From: UBA6522 sp965204155
Lineage (GTDB): Bacteria; Pseudomonadota; Gammaproteobacteria; Steroidobacterales; Rariloculaceae
DNA: 64,000 nucleotides
Assembly: GCA_965204155.1 (NCBI GenBank)
Contig: OZ241971.1
Location: 4,898,001 to 4,962,000, forward strand
Direction: 5' to 3'
Each line of letters opens with the position of its first letter. Position 1 is the first letter of the stretch. Of the stretch, positions 35,188-43,893 are shown piece by piece. Below the pieces are notes generated by a model. The model was not told where the DNA came from and searched no databases. It saw nothing but the letters and a program-made list of their open reading frames with translations. The position numbers were made by a program, and so were the translations under genes.

Positions 35188-35232
35188 ATCGACGCAGGAC
35201 TTCCAGGCCTCACAAGAACAAGAGGTACGACA

Positions 35233-37800
35233 ATGAACTCGAAGCTGGCTTGTCTATCCATTCTTCCGTTGCTGCTGGGTCCATTGTCGCCACAGGCGCA
35301 AACCTCGCCCGAGGAGTTTCTGGGCCACCAGGTCGGCGCAGACCGCAACCTCATCGACTACCACCAGATCCGGGAATATTTCGATCTGCTCGCCGAGGAG
35401 TCCGAAAGAATTTCGGTGGTGAACATCGGCGAGAGCACGTTGGGCGAGCCGATCATCATGGCGGTGATCACATCCGGGAACAACATGGCGAATCTCGACC
35501 GGTACCGCGAGATCGCCAGGCGACTGAGCGACCCGAGGGACCTCTCGGACGAGGAAGCCCGACAACTCAGTGAGGACGGCAAGGCGATCCTCCTCATTCA
35601 AACCGGCCTGCACGCGATCGAAATAGCCCACTCCCAGCACAGCGTGGAGTTCATTTACAAGCTGGCCATCGGCGATACTCCGTTCGATGCCGACGAGGTG
35701 CTGGACGACGTCATCGTGCTGCTGATTCCGGCCGCCAACCCGGACGGACAGCTCATGGTCGTGGACTGGTACAGGAACAGCCTCGACACACCATACGAAG
35801 GCGGGCCCTTCCCCCACCTGTATCACCACTACGCCGGTCACGACAATAACCGCGACGGGATCACCAACAACCTGGTGGAGACCCGGGCCGTGAGCCGGGT
35901 GATATGGCATGACTGGTTTCCGCAGGTGTTCTGCGATCATCACCAGGCAGGGCCCGGCTCCCGCATTTTCGTTCCACCCTTCATCGACCCGCCCGATCCC
36001 AACATTCATCCGCTTATATTCAGCGGGATAGACCTCATTGGGTCCAACGTGATCTATGACCTCCAGGCAGACGGGCTCAAGGGTGTACTTCACGGCTCGA
36101 CGTATGCCTCGGCGTGGTGGAAGGGCACACTCACAACGAATGCCATGGTGCACAACACCATTGCGTTGTTCACCGAAACCGCGTCGTCGCGGCTGGCGAC
36201 CCCGATCTATGTAGACCCGAACGAAATTCCGGAATTCCTGACGCGCCAGAGCCTGACATTTCCGGATCCGTGGCCCGGTGGCTGGTGGCACCTGAGGGAT
36301 GCCGTGGAATACATCCTCAGAGCATCCATGAGCCTGGTGGAGACCTCGGCCAGGCACCGGGAAGACCTGCTGTACAACTTCTACAAGATGGGCCGGGACG
36401 CCGTCGAATCCCCTCGCCCCGGCGACCCGTTCGCCTTCGTCATTCCGTCGCAGCAAACCGATTACCCCACCACCCTGCGCCTGATCGAGATGCTGCAGTT
36501 CGGCAGGGCCGAAATCCATCAGGCTACCGAAGCCTTTGTCGCAGACGGCACCAACTACCCGGCAGGGTCGTTCGTGATTTTCGTGGCTCAGCCGTACCGG
36601 CCCTATGTGCTCAACATGCTTGGGGAACGGGAATACCCCGCGGGTGTGCCCTTCAGACTCGAAGACAATGCGTCCCACGCGTTGCCGATTCAGATGGGAG
36701 TGACCTTCAGCCAGATTGACGAGCCGTTTGATGCCTCACTGGAGTTGTTGTCGGGCGTGCCCTATCCAGGCGTCATGGCATCCCCATCGACACCGTATCT
36801 TGTCCTGGATGCCCGGGAAAACGCCGCTTACGCGGTCGCCATTGCCCTGCTGGAACAGAATGCGGATGTCTTCCGCTCAACCGGAACCGTCGCGGGAGAC
36901 GGTTTTGAGGTGCCGACGGGCAGCTTCATCGTCAGCAATACGCCGCAAGTTCAGGATGCTCTCCCGGAACTCCTCGAACAATGGCATGCCAGCGTTCACG
37001 CACTGGCGGATATGAACAGCAATGAGTCGGTTGAATTGCGCCTGCCCCGCATCGGCTTGTATCAATCGTTCACGCCCAACGGCAACATGGATGAAGGCTG
37101 GACCCGGTTCGTGCTCGACGATTTCGGTATTCCCTTCACGACGTTGTACAACGAAGATTTCAGGAGCAACCTCAGCGCGAATTACGACGTCATCGTGTTT
37201 GCCGACGAGAACCCGGCCGTGATCAGAACCGGGCTGCCCGCGCCCGGAACCTTCAGGTATCCCAGCGAGCGCGGCGCCTTTCCTCCCCAGTATCAGGGCG
37301 GTATCGGGGACGAGGGGATTGAAGCCATCAGGGACTTCGTCGGCGAGGGAGGCATACTGGTCGCGCTGGACAATGCCGGCCCGCTATTCGCAAGCGAACT
37401 TGAACTTCCGGCGCAGAATGTGCTGTCAGGACTGCCCGAGAGCGAGTTCTTTGTGCCCACATCTCTGCTGAATATCAGGGTGGACAACCAATCGCCGATC
37501 GGATACGGCATGCCGAGCGAATCGGCCGTACTGTTTTTCCGAAGTGTCGCATACAGCACCAGACTACCCACGACGGGCGCCTGGGACAGGCAGGTAGTCG
37601 CCAGCTATCCGCCGGACAACGTGCTGCGCCGGGGCTGGATGATGGGCGAAGACAAGCTCGCGCGCCGTGCAGCAGTGGTCGACGCAGGCTACCTGGACGG
37701 TCGCGTCATTCTGATCGGTTTTCGCACCCAGCACCGCGGCCAGACCCACGGAACGTACAAATTCCTGTTCAACGCACTGCTGTATCCCGACAGGGGCTGA
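35233..37800 (+). CDS. Secreted M14-like zinc carboxypeptidase family protein (copy 2)
   Basis: This 855-residue paralogue of the upstream gene has a signal peptide ending near LSPQAQ. The zinc motif is LHAIEIAHSQ (H-x-x-E), and the third ligand block reads FCDHHQAGPGSRIFVPPF. The latter replaces the DDPHQMG of copy 1, so the active-site surroundings differ and the pair may have split substrate preference. Both copies share the same C-terminal half and end with GQTHGTYKFLFN followed by LLYP. AAGAGG lies upstream of the ATG. Its stop lies 2 bases before the sulfite dehydrogenase start, so peptidase and sulfite oxidation genes are co-transcribed. Confidence 0.82.
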   Translation: MNSKLACLSILPLLLGPLSPQAQTSPEEFLGHQVGADRNLIDYHQIREYFDLLAEESERISVVNIGESTLGEPIIMAVITSGNNMANLDRYREIARRLSDPRDLSDEEARQLSEDGKAILLIQTGLHAIEIAHSQHSVEFIYKLAIGDTPFDADEVLDDVIVLLIPAANPDGQLMVVDWYRNSLDTPYEGGPFPHLYHHYAGHDNNRDGITNNLVETRAVSRVIWHDWFPQVFCDHHQAGPGSRIFVPPFIDPPDPNIHPLIFSGIDLIGSNVIYDLQADGLKGVLHGSTYASAWWKGTLTTNAMVHNTIALFTETASSRLATPIYVDPNEIPEFLTRQSLTFPDPWPGGWWHLRDAVEYILRASMSLVETSARHREDLLYNFYKMGRDAVESPRPGDPFAFVIPSQQTDYPTTLRLIEMLQFGRAEIHQATEAFVADGTNYPAGSFVIFVAQPYRPYVLNMLGEREYPAGVPFRLEDNASHALPIQMGVTFSQIDEPFDASLELLSGVPYPGVMASPSTPYLVLDARENAAYAVAIALLEQNADVFRSTGTVAGDGFEVPTGSFIVSNTPQVQDALPELLEQWHASVHALADMNSNESVELRLPRIGLYQSFTPNGNMDEGWTRFVLDDFGIPFTTLYNEDFRSNLSANYDVIVFADENPAVIRTGLPAPGTFRYPSERGAFPPQYQGGIGDEGIEAIRDFVGEGGILVALDNAGPLFASELELPAQNVLSGLPESEFFVPTSLLNIRVDNQSPIGYGMPSESAVLFFRSVAYSTRLPTTGAWDRQVVASYPPDNVLRRGWMMGEDKLARRAAVVDAGYLDGRVILIGFRTQHRGQTHGTYKFLFNALLYPDRG

Positions 37801-37802
37801 AC

Positions 37803-39053
37803 ATGAGCGAAAAAACCAGACTCAGCCGGCGAAACCTGCTCAAGGCAAGCGCTCTGCTTGCGGCCGGCGGCCTGGTCCCGGACCCGCGTGACAGCTCCGC
37901 ACAATCACCACCTGCACCGCCCGATTCCACCAAGCTACTTGGTGCGTTGCCAAGCGAATTGGGTGATCGCTCACCGTTTGAAGCAATCCGGCGCGAGGTC
38001 GGCCGCTTCGATCCCGACGGCTATTCCCTGACTCCGCTGGAAAAGCTGTCGGGCATCATCACGCCGTCCGACCTGCACTTCGAACGCCACCATGCGGGAA
38101 TTCCGGCGATCGATCCCGAGCAATATGAATTGTTGATTCACGGCCTGGTCGAGCGCCCACTGAAGTTCCGGCTCGAAGACCTGAGACGCTTCCCCTCGGT
38201 GTCTCGAATCTGCTTTATCGAATGCTCCGGAAACGGATATCTCACCAGTTTTGACGAACCGGACATCCCGGAGGAGATTACCCCCGGGCAGTTGGACGGC
38301 CTGGTCAGCACCAGCGAATGGACGGGAGTACCGCTGGCCACACTTCTGAACGAGGCCGGGGCGCGCAGAAGCGCCTCCTGGTTCCTGGCCGAAGGGCAGG
38401 ACGCCGCGGTGATGACCCGCAGTATCCCAATGGCCAAGGCGTGGGACGACGCGCTGGTCGCATACGCCCAGAACGGCGAACCGCTTCGCCCCGCGCAGGG
38501 CTACCCCGTACGACTGCTATTGCCCGGATGGGAGGGAAATGCGTCGGTGAAGTGGTTGCGGCGGATCGAGGTCAGCAATGCGCCCTTCATGACGCGCGAA
38601 GAGACCGCCAGGTATTCGGACGCGAAGAGTGACGGCACGGTCGAAATGTTCACTTTTTCCATGGGACCGAAATCACTGATCACTTCTCCGGGATTTCCCA
38701 CTGTCCTCCCCGGCCGCGGCTGGTTCGAAATCAGCGGGCTCGCCTGGAGCGGCCATGGTGCCATCGACAGCGTCGACATCAGCGTGGACGGAGGCAATAC
38801 GTGGCAGCCGGCGACACTGCATCAGCCCATTCTGTCCAGGTGCACAACGCGCTTTTCCTTTCCGTGGCACTGGGATGGAAGAGCGGCACTCTTCATGAGT
38901 CGCGCGACCGACGACAAGGGCTTCCGACAGCCGGATTTTTCCGGCGCGCGTGAAGGACGGGGGCCGGCAACCTACTACCACAACAATGTCATACGACCGT
39001 GGCGCATCGATGCCGACGGACGAATCACGTTCGGACTCCGTTCGATGGTCTGA
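37803..39053 (+). CDS. soxC: Molybdenum sulfite/sulfane dehydrogenase, SoxC-type catalytic subunit
   Basis: This 416-residue protein has a Tat signal (SRRNLLKASALLAAGG), as expected for a periplasmic molybdoenzyme. The sulfite-oxidase fold shows CFIECSGNG, whose C141 would be the Mo-ligating Cys. LVSTSEWTGVPLATLL matches SoxC rather than plant or animal sulfite oxidase. A C-terminal Mo-cofactor dimerisation domain contains DSVDISVDGGNTWQPATL. The enzyme oxidises sulfite, or Sox-bound sulfane, and passes electrons to the cytochrome encoded 3 bases downstream. No other sox genes (A, B, X, Y, Z) are in the window, so it more likely works as a stand-alone sulfite dehydrogenase. Downstream genes could generate sulfite from a sulfonate. 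Confidence 0.87.
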   Translation: MSEKTRLSRRNLLKASALLAAGGLVPDPRDSSAQSPPAPPDSTKLLGALPSELGDRSPFEAIRREVGRFDPDGYSLTPLEKLSGIITPSDLHFERHHAGIPAIDPEQYELLIHGLVERPLKFRLEDLRRFPSVSRICFIECSGNGYLTSFDEPDIPEEITPGQLDGLVSTSEWTGVPLATLLNEAGARRSASWFLAEGQDAAVMTRSIPMAKAWDDALVAYAQNGEPLRPAQGYPVRLLLPGWEGNASVKWLRRIEVSNAPFMTREETARYSDAKSDGTVEMFTFSMGPKSLITSPGFPTVLPGRGWFEISGLAWSGHGAIDSVDISVDGGNTWQPATLHQPILSRCTTRFSFPWHWDGRAALFMSRATDDKGFRQPDFSGAREGRGPATYYHNNVIRPWRIDADGRITFGLRSMV

Positions 39054-39056
39054 ACG

Positions 39057-39656
39057 ATGAATAAACCGATCGAACGTTTCTCCGCAGCGCACACCCTTCT
39101 GGTCGTACTACTTTCCCCATTGGCGACAATCCCCGGCCTCGCGGATGAACAGATGTTGCCGGAGCGATTCGGTATCGGACGTGAACCGGATGCAAACGAG
39201 ATCGAACGATGGGACATCGACATCTCCCCGAGTGGCGAAAACCTGCCGGATGGGCAGGGAACGGTGGTTCACGGCGAGATGATTTACGCGCAACTGTGCC
39301 TGGCTTGTCACGGCCCCGAAGGCGCGAACGGCATCAACGATCAACTCGTGGGTCACTACGACCCTGAAAACGAATTTGCGGCCGATACGTCGTTACCGCG
39401 CACCATTGGAAACTACTGGCCGTACGCGACGACCCTGTACGATTACATCAACCGTTCCATGCCGATGACCATTCCCGGCACACTGACCCCGGAGGACGTT
39501 TATGGCCTGGTGGCGTATCTGCTGTACCTGAACGGCATTGTTTCGGAAGATGCGGTGATCGATGCCGCGACATTGCCAACCATCGAGATGCCCGCACGCC
39601 ACTTGTTCTATTGGAGCGAGGAGGCGAGAGCCCTGACGGACCAGGACAATCATTGA
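39057..39656 (+). CDS. soxD: Periplasmic monohaem cytochrome c, SoxD-like partner of the sulfite dehydrogenase
   Basis: This 199-residue protein has a signal peptide (TLLVVLLSPLATIPGLA) and one haem c site, C81-L-A-C84-H85. MTIPGTLTPEDVYGLVAYLLYLNGIV provides the likely Met axial ligand and the typical C-terminal cytochrome helix. SoxD proteins of classical Sox systems are larger and often dihaem, so this is a shortened SoxD-like or SorB-like partner. It starts 3 bases after the soxC stop and must be co-expressed with it. The likely role is transfer of electrons from sulfite to the respiratory chain. Confidence 0.83.
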   Translation: MNKPIERFSAAHTLLVVLLSPLATIPGLADEQMLPERFGIGREPDANEIERWDIDISPSGENLPDGQGTVVHGEMIYAQLCLACHGPEGANGINDQLVGHYDPENEFAADTSLPRTIGNYWPYATTLYDYINRSMPMTIPGTLTPEDVYGLVAYLLYLNGIVSEDAVIDAATLPTIEMPARHLFYWSEEARALTDQDNH

Positions 39657-39687
39657 TTGCGGCAAGATCCAGCAAGCAAGTCTCGGC

Positions 39688-40338
39688 GTGGTCCTCATTC
39701 CGGATGCGGTCAGGGAGCTGTCCCGCATCATCCGACAGCATGGAGCGCTCGTGTTGATGATTCATCACGTCGATTCGGCCACCGCGAACAGTACCAGGCA
39801 CTTCATCGAAATCGCCGACGTCTTCCTGAAGGAACCGACCATCTTCTACCGATTGCGGAAATACGCAGAACAACACATCGCCAAAAAGCGTATCAATGCG
39901 CGAAAGGCACCTCAGAAGCGCCAGCAGCTAATGGCGAGCCTGATCGAGGCTGACAGCTTGTTGAGCAGGATTCCGGGCAACCGATTCCTGCGAGTAACGC
40001 TGGATAACATCAAGAACATGGTCAATCGTATTCACAGCACGCCGCCCATTCGAATTGAGGAGATCCGCGAGTTTGAAAGGACGGTACAGCACCATCTGAT
40101 CAGAATCCGGGATCAGCGGGATGCCTCACTCGACGGCGAGAGGATGGCAGGGCTCGGGACCTTGCTTCGTGCCAACGGGTTTGGGGCCGTTCACTACGAA
40201 CCCTGTTACCTGGACGAAGTGCTGTTCGCATGGACATTGCGCGCACGTTGTGACGGTGGTGCACAGGATTTGGCAGGCGCATCTGGAGATTCGGGGGCTC
40301 GGGGAGCTAATTTGTTTTTCGCGGGGACAACAACATGA
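39688..40338 (+). CDS. Uncharacterised ORF, mostly helical, possibly a degraded regulator domain
   Basis: I do not recognise this 216-codon frame, which starts at a GTG with no obvious ribosome site. Residues about 1-150 look like real protein: amphipathic helices rich in Arg, Ile, Leu and His (for example NRFLRVTLDNIKNMVNRIH). The last ~50 residues are Gly/Ala/Cys-rich and look non-coding. The middle weakly recalls the ligand-binding FCD domain of GntR-family regulators, but no DNA-binding domain is present. In favour of a gene, its stop overlaps the next start by ATGA. Against it, it lacks a good start and has an odd tail. It could be a remnant of a larger gene. Confidence 0.3.
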   Translation: MVLIPDAVRELSRIIRQHGALVLMIHHVDSATANSTRHFIEIADVFLKEPTIFYRLRKYAEQHIAKKRINARKAPQKRQQLMASLIEADSLLSRIPGNRFLRVTLDNIKNMVNRIHSTPPIRIEEIREFERTVQHHLIRIRDQRDASLDGERMAGLGTLLRANGFGAVHYEPCYLDEVLFAWTLRARCDGGAQDLAGASGDSGARGANLFFAGTTT

Positions 40339-41672
40339 AACATCGGAATAGTTACAGTTCACTGGCGTGGATTTCGGTAGGGCTTGCACTGGCGCTTTCG
40401 GTCCCAACCCTGTCGAGCGGCCAGGAAGACATCAATGACGCCTGGGTGATCGTTCACGCCGGCACCCTGCTTGCCGTGCCCGGCCAACCACCCGAGAACG
40501 AGAAGACGATCGTCATCAGGAACGACATCGTTGAATCCGTGCTGGATGGCTACGCTTCACCGGCAGAAGCGGGCGCCCCCGATGCCGCCGTCGTGACGCT
40601 CGAGGACCGATTCGTTTTCCCCGGCATGATGGACATGCACGTGCATCTGCAAAACGGCCTGCCGACTCTCTTGATGGATGACGCCAGGCGCGTCTCCGGC
40701 ACTCGAGTCGACAACGACGCGCAGTCGGCCGTCGTGGCCATGAGCAATGCCCTGACAGCACTCAACGTGGGTTTCACGACCGTGCGCGACGCCGGATCCA
40801 ATGGGCCGGCCGTGTTCAGCGTGCGCGACGGGATCAACAGCGGCCTCATTTTCGGTCCCAGGATCTTCCTCGCAGGCGAACAGGTCCATGTAACCGATGG
40901 CAATCCCTGGGAACCTGCCTCCTCCACCCCGCTCTGCGACGGCATCGAGCCGTGCCGGTGGATAGTCCGCGAACAGATCCGGCGCGGGGCGGACTTCGTC
41001 AAGATCGCCGTTTCCGGCAGCGGCAGCGAAGACAACGGCGGGCCCGACGATCCACCCGAAATGTTCGATGAGGAGATCAAGTCGGTTGTGGACACGGCGC
41101 ACAGCATGCTGCGGATCGTTTCGGCCCATGCCCACGGGACTCCCAGCATCAACGCGGCGCTGCGAAACGGTGTCGACTCCATCGAGCACGGCTCGTTTCC
41201 GGATGAGGAATCCATTCGCCTGTACCTTGAAACCGGCGCGATCATGGTTCCCTCCCTGGCCTATATCACCCAATGGACCGACGAGTACCTGGCCGCGCTG
41301 GTCCCCTACCAGCAGGTCCGCAAGGATCAGTTCCTCACACTGCAACCGCTGGGTGTCGCCATGGCTCACGAGGCGGGCGTGGTGATCGCTGCCGGGAGCG
41401 ACGTCGGCTCCGGGCTCATGTATCACGGGTTGAGCCCGCTCGAACCCATCGCCTACGTGGAACTGGCCGGCATGTCCGAGATGGATGCGATCGTGACCGC
41501 CACAATCAACGGCGCGAAGCTGTTGCGCATGGAGGACGAACTGGGCACGCTGGAACCGGGCAAGTACGCGGACCTGGTCGCAACCGATACCAGTCCGCTC
41601 GAAAACATTCGCGCACTGCTGGACGTAAGCTTCGTCATGAAGGGCGGTGTCGTTTACAGGAATGACGAGTAG
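40335..41672 (+). CDS. Secreted amidohydrolase (imidazolonepropionase/prolidase-like)
   Basis: This 445-residue protein has a signal peptide (LGLALALSVPTLSSGQ-like, cleavage near SSGQE). The amidohydrolase superfamily pattern is clear: H102-V-H104 in MMDMHVHLQNG, a Lys in DFVKIAVSGSG that may be carboxylated, His pairs in SAHAHG and SIEHGSF, and Asp in AAGSDVGSG. This group includes Xaa-Pro dipeptidase-like and imidazolonepropionase-like enzymes that cleave cyclic or linear amides. It is followed 8 bases later by a PLP aminotransferase, suggesting that it frees an amino compound which the next enzymes convert. A GCGGGG ribosome site sits 8 bases before the ATG. Confidence 0.87.
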   Translation: MKHRNSYSSLAWISVGLALALSVPTLSSGQEDINDAWVIVHAGTLLAVPGQPPENEKTIVIRNDIVESVLDGYASPAEAGAPDAAVVTLEDRFVFPGMMDMHVHLQNGLPTLLMDDARRVSGTRVDNDAQSAVVAMSNALTALNVGFTTVRDAGSNGPAVFSVRDGINSGLIFGPRIFLAGEQVHVTDGNPWEPASSTPLCDGIEPCRWIVREQIRRGADFVKIAVSGSGSEDNGGPDDPPEMFDEEIKSVVDTAHSMLRIVSAHAHGTPSINAALRNGVDSIEHGSFPDEESIRLYLETGAIMVPSLAYITQWTDEYLAALVPYQQVRKDQFLTLQPLGVAMAHEAGVVIAAGSDVGSGLMYHGLSPLEPIAYVELAGMSEMDAIVTATINGAKLLRMEDELGTLEPGKYADLVATDTSPLENIRALLDVSFVMKGGVVYRNDE

Positions 41673-41680
41673 ATACGACC

Positions 41681-42766
41681 ATGACAGCAGTGACGCCACA
41701 CCCGGGTATGCTCCAAATTCGCCCGCACATGATCATTGCGGAAGAAGGCGACGAGTTACCCATCGAGATCAATATCGCCTCCAACGAGAGCGCGCATGGC
41801 CCAAGCCCCGCAGCACTTGCCGCCGGTCTCAAGGCCATGCAGACCATCGAGCGATACTCCGAGACTGCAGCGACAAGGCTTGCGCATGCCATCGCCGGAC
41901 GCTTCTGCCTGAATCCCGACGGTGTCGTCTGCGGTTTCGGCTCCGACGACCTGCTGGCACGAAGCGCCCGCGTCTTTCTCTCCGCCGGGGACGAGTTGAT
42001 CTACACGGCGAACGGCTACCAGAAGATCCCCAACTACGCCTACGCCAATGGTGCCGACGCCATTGCCGCGCCGGACAACAACTTCAGGGCGGATGTGGAC
42101 TCAATATTGAATTGCGTCACCGACCGCACCCGCATGGTCATGATCGCCAACCCGGACAACCCCACCGGCTCGTACCTGAGCGGCAATGAGATCAGACGGT
42201 TACACGCAGGACTGCCGGGCAACGTCCTGCTGGTACTGGATTCGGCCTATTTCGAATACGTCGAAGCGGACGATTACGAAAGCCCGGTTGAGCTGGTGGA
42301 AGAAATGCAGAACGTGATCATGACCCGCACGTTCTCGAAGATTTACGGACTGGCCGGCATGCGGCTTGGCTGGGCCTACGCACCCGCCGCCATCGCCGAC
42401 ATGCTGAGACGGGTCGGCATTACATTCCCGGTGTCGGGTCCGGCGTACAGCAGCGGGATGGCCGCGCTGCAGGACACCGCCCACACCGCACATGTGTACG
42501 CCGAATCGGTCAAGGTGCGGCGCTGGTTCGGCGATGCGTTGGCCGAATACGGATTGATCGTGCATCCCACCCAGACCAACTTCGTGCTGGCGACGTTTCC
42601 CGACCCGAACCGATCTGCCCGGATGGCATACGACTACCTGCTGCAAAACGGAATTGCGGCGAGACGACTGAATACGCCAAACTTCGCCGACTGCGTTCGC
42701 TATACGTTCGGATTCGACCACGAAATGTCACGCACGGCCGAAGTGATGCGCGAATTTTTCAGGTGA
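41681..42766 (+). CDS. HisC-like class I/II PLP aminotransferase
   Basis: This 361-residue enzyme has the histidinol-phosphate aminotransferase pattern: NIASNESAHGPSPAAL at the start, PDNPTGSYL, and the PLP lysine K220 in TRTFSKIYGLAGMRLGWAY. C-terminal NFADCVRYTFG supplies the substrate-carboxylate Arg. It lies outside any histidine operon and immediately before a two-subunit ThDP decarboxylase, so it more likely makes a 2-oxo acid from an unusual amino acid; cysteate to sulfopyruvate is one fit. A shortened, deleted copy of this gene lies at 51092-51280. Confidence 0.85.
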   Translation: MTAVTPHPGMLQIRPHMIIAEEGDELPIEINIASNESAHGPSPAALAAGLKAMQTIERYSETAATRLAHAIAGRFCLNPDGVVCGFGSDDLLARSARVFLSAGDELIYTANGYQKIPNYAYANGADAIAAPDNNFRADVDSILNCVTDRTRMVMIANPDNPTGSYLSGNEIRRLHAGLPGNVLLVLDSAYFEYVEADDYESPVELVEEMQNVIMTRTFSKIYGLAGMRLGWAYAPAAIADMLRRVGITFPVSGPAYSSGMAALQDTAHTAHVYAESVKVRRWFGDALAEYGLIVHPTQTNFVLATFPDPNRSARMAYDYLLQNGIAARRLNTPNFADCVRYTFGFDHEMSRTAEVMREFFR

Positions 42767-42773
42767 GCTTTAC

Positions 42774-43310
42774 ATGAGTTCGGCAACAACCCCCGCTGAA
42801 AGCCCCGCGCGCGCGCTGCTCGGTGCGTCCATCATCCAGTCAATCAAGGACGCCGGTGTGCAAACCGTCGTCGCCCTGCCCGACATCGTTACCTGCGACA
42901 ACCTGTTGTGGCCGATCGCAAGGGACCCGGACCTGAGACTGGTACCCGTCTGCAAGGAGGACGAAGGCGTATCCATCTGCGCCGCGCTGTCCTATTGCGA
43001 CCACCGGGCCGTTCTTCTTATTCAGCACCTGGGCTTCCTGGATTCGATCAACGCCATTCGTGTAATCGCGGTCGAATACGACCTGCCCGTCGTCATGATC
43101 CTGGGACTGCAGGGCATGGAAGCCGACCGGATACCGTCGCAGTCGGAAAAGCTGAGCGTCCGAATCGTCGAGCCGATTTGCCGAGCCATGGAGCTGGACT
43201 ACAAGATCCTGTTTGAGGAGCCCGACGCCGCGGTCGTGGAACCCATGATCAACGAGGCGTACGAGCAGTCGAAACCCGTCGCCATACTCATTGCCAGGTC
43301 GCCGGAGTGA
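42774..43310 (+). CDS. ThDP-dependent 2-oxoacid decarboxylase, alpha subunit (ComD/sulfopyruvate-type)
   Basis: This 178-residue protein is the PYR half of a split thiamine-diphosphate enzyme. Its N-terminal region VVALPDIVTCDNLLW and the Glu of KEDEGVSICAAL match the glutamate that activates ThDP. The size and split match sulfopyruvate decarboxylase alpha (ComD) of coenzyme M synthesis and bacterial sulfolactate breakdown; phosphonopyruvate decarboxylase is usually a single fused chain. With the beta subunit it would turn a 3-sulfo- or 3-phosphono-pyruvate into the corresponding acetaldehyde. It starts 7 bases after the aminotransferase and is followed 4 bases later by the beta subunit. Confidence 0.8.
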   Translation: MSSATTPAESPARALLGASIIQSIKDAGVQTVVALPDIVTCDNLLWPIARDPDLRLVPVCKEDEGVSICAALSYCDHRAVLLIQHLGFLDSINAIRVIAVEYDLPVVMILGLQGMEADRIPSQSEKLSVRIVEPICRAMELDYKILFEEPDAAVVEPMINEAYEQSKPVAILIARSPE

Positions 43311-43314
43311 GGAA

Positions 43315-43893
43315 ATGATGAAACGTGACCAAGCATTGCGCGTCCTTGCCAGACACTATCCGGATGGCATCGTAGTGCCAGTCTACCAGTCGGCTTTCGA
43401 CTGGCTGGCAATCCGCCCGCATCCGCTGAATTTCCTCTGTACCGGCGCGATGGGGCAGGCATCCTCCCATGGCCTGGGGCTGGCGCTCGGGGTGCCGGAC
43501 GAAAAGGTCGTGATCCTGGACGGCGACGGTAGTCTGCTGATGAACCTCAGCGCCCTTGCGACCATCGCCAACCTGGCGCCGCCCAACCTGGTGCACTTCG
43601 TGTTGAACAACGGTGTCTACGAGGTCAACGGGAACTTCCCGATACCCGGCGACCGTAACCTCAATTTTGCCGGATTGGCACGTGAAGCCGGGTATGCAGC
43701 CGCATTCGAGTTTTCCGAACTGGCGGATTTTGAAGCGAAGATCGAAGAGATTCTGACCATGCGGGGGCCGGTCTTCGTCTGCCTCAAGGCCGGGATTGGA
43801 GAGGAGTATCCGAAGGACTACGTCATCATCCACAGCGCCGAGTCCCGGCAGATCTTTCGCGATGCGCTGCAGGAACGAATGGGGCTGCGGTGA
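43315..43893 (+). CDS. ThDP-dependent 2-oxoacid decarboxylase, beta subunit (ComE/sulfopyruvate-type)
   Basis: This 192-residue protein is the PP half of the enzyme. GAMGQASSHGLGLAL is followed by the ThDP-binding motif beginning G-D-G in ILDGDGSLLMNL and ending in the double Asn of FVLNNGVYEVNG, which binds Mg2+ and pyrophosphate. The ATG at 43315 is chosen because it follows GGAGTGAGG; an adjacent ATG at 43318 is equally possible. The stop overlaps the start of the aldehyde dehydrogenase by four bases (GTGA). The tight order alpha-beta-dehydrogenase means the aldehyde made here is passed to the next enzyme. Confidence 0.82.
   Translation: MMKRDQALRVLARHYPDGIVVPVYQSAFDWLAIRPHPLNFLCTGAMGQASSHGLGLALGVPDEKVVILDGDGSLLMNLSALATIANLAPPNLVHFVLNNGVYEVNGNFPIPGDRNLNFAGLAREAGYAAAFEFSELADFEAKIEEILTMRGPVFVCLKAGIGEEYPKDYVIIHSAESRQIFRDALQERMGLR

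Noticed and set aside
37803..39656. A full Sox thiosulfate-oxidation system
   Set aside because: Only SoxC- and SoxD-like genes are present; SoxXYZAB for thiosulfate are absent. The soxABDG symbols at 54586-59757 are sarcosine oxidase.
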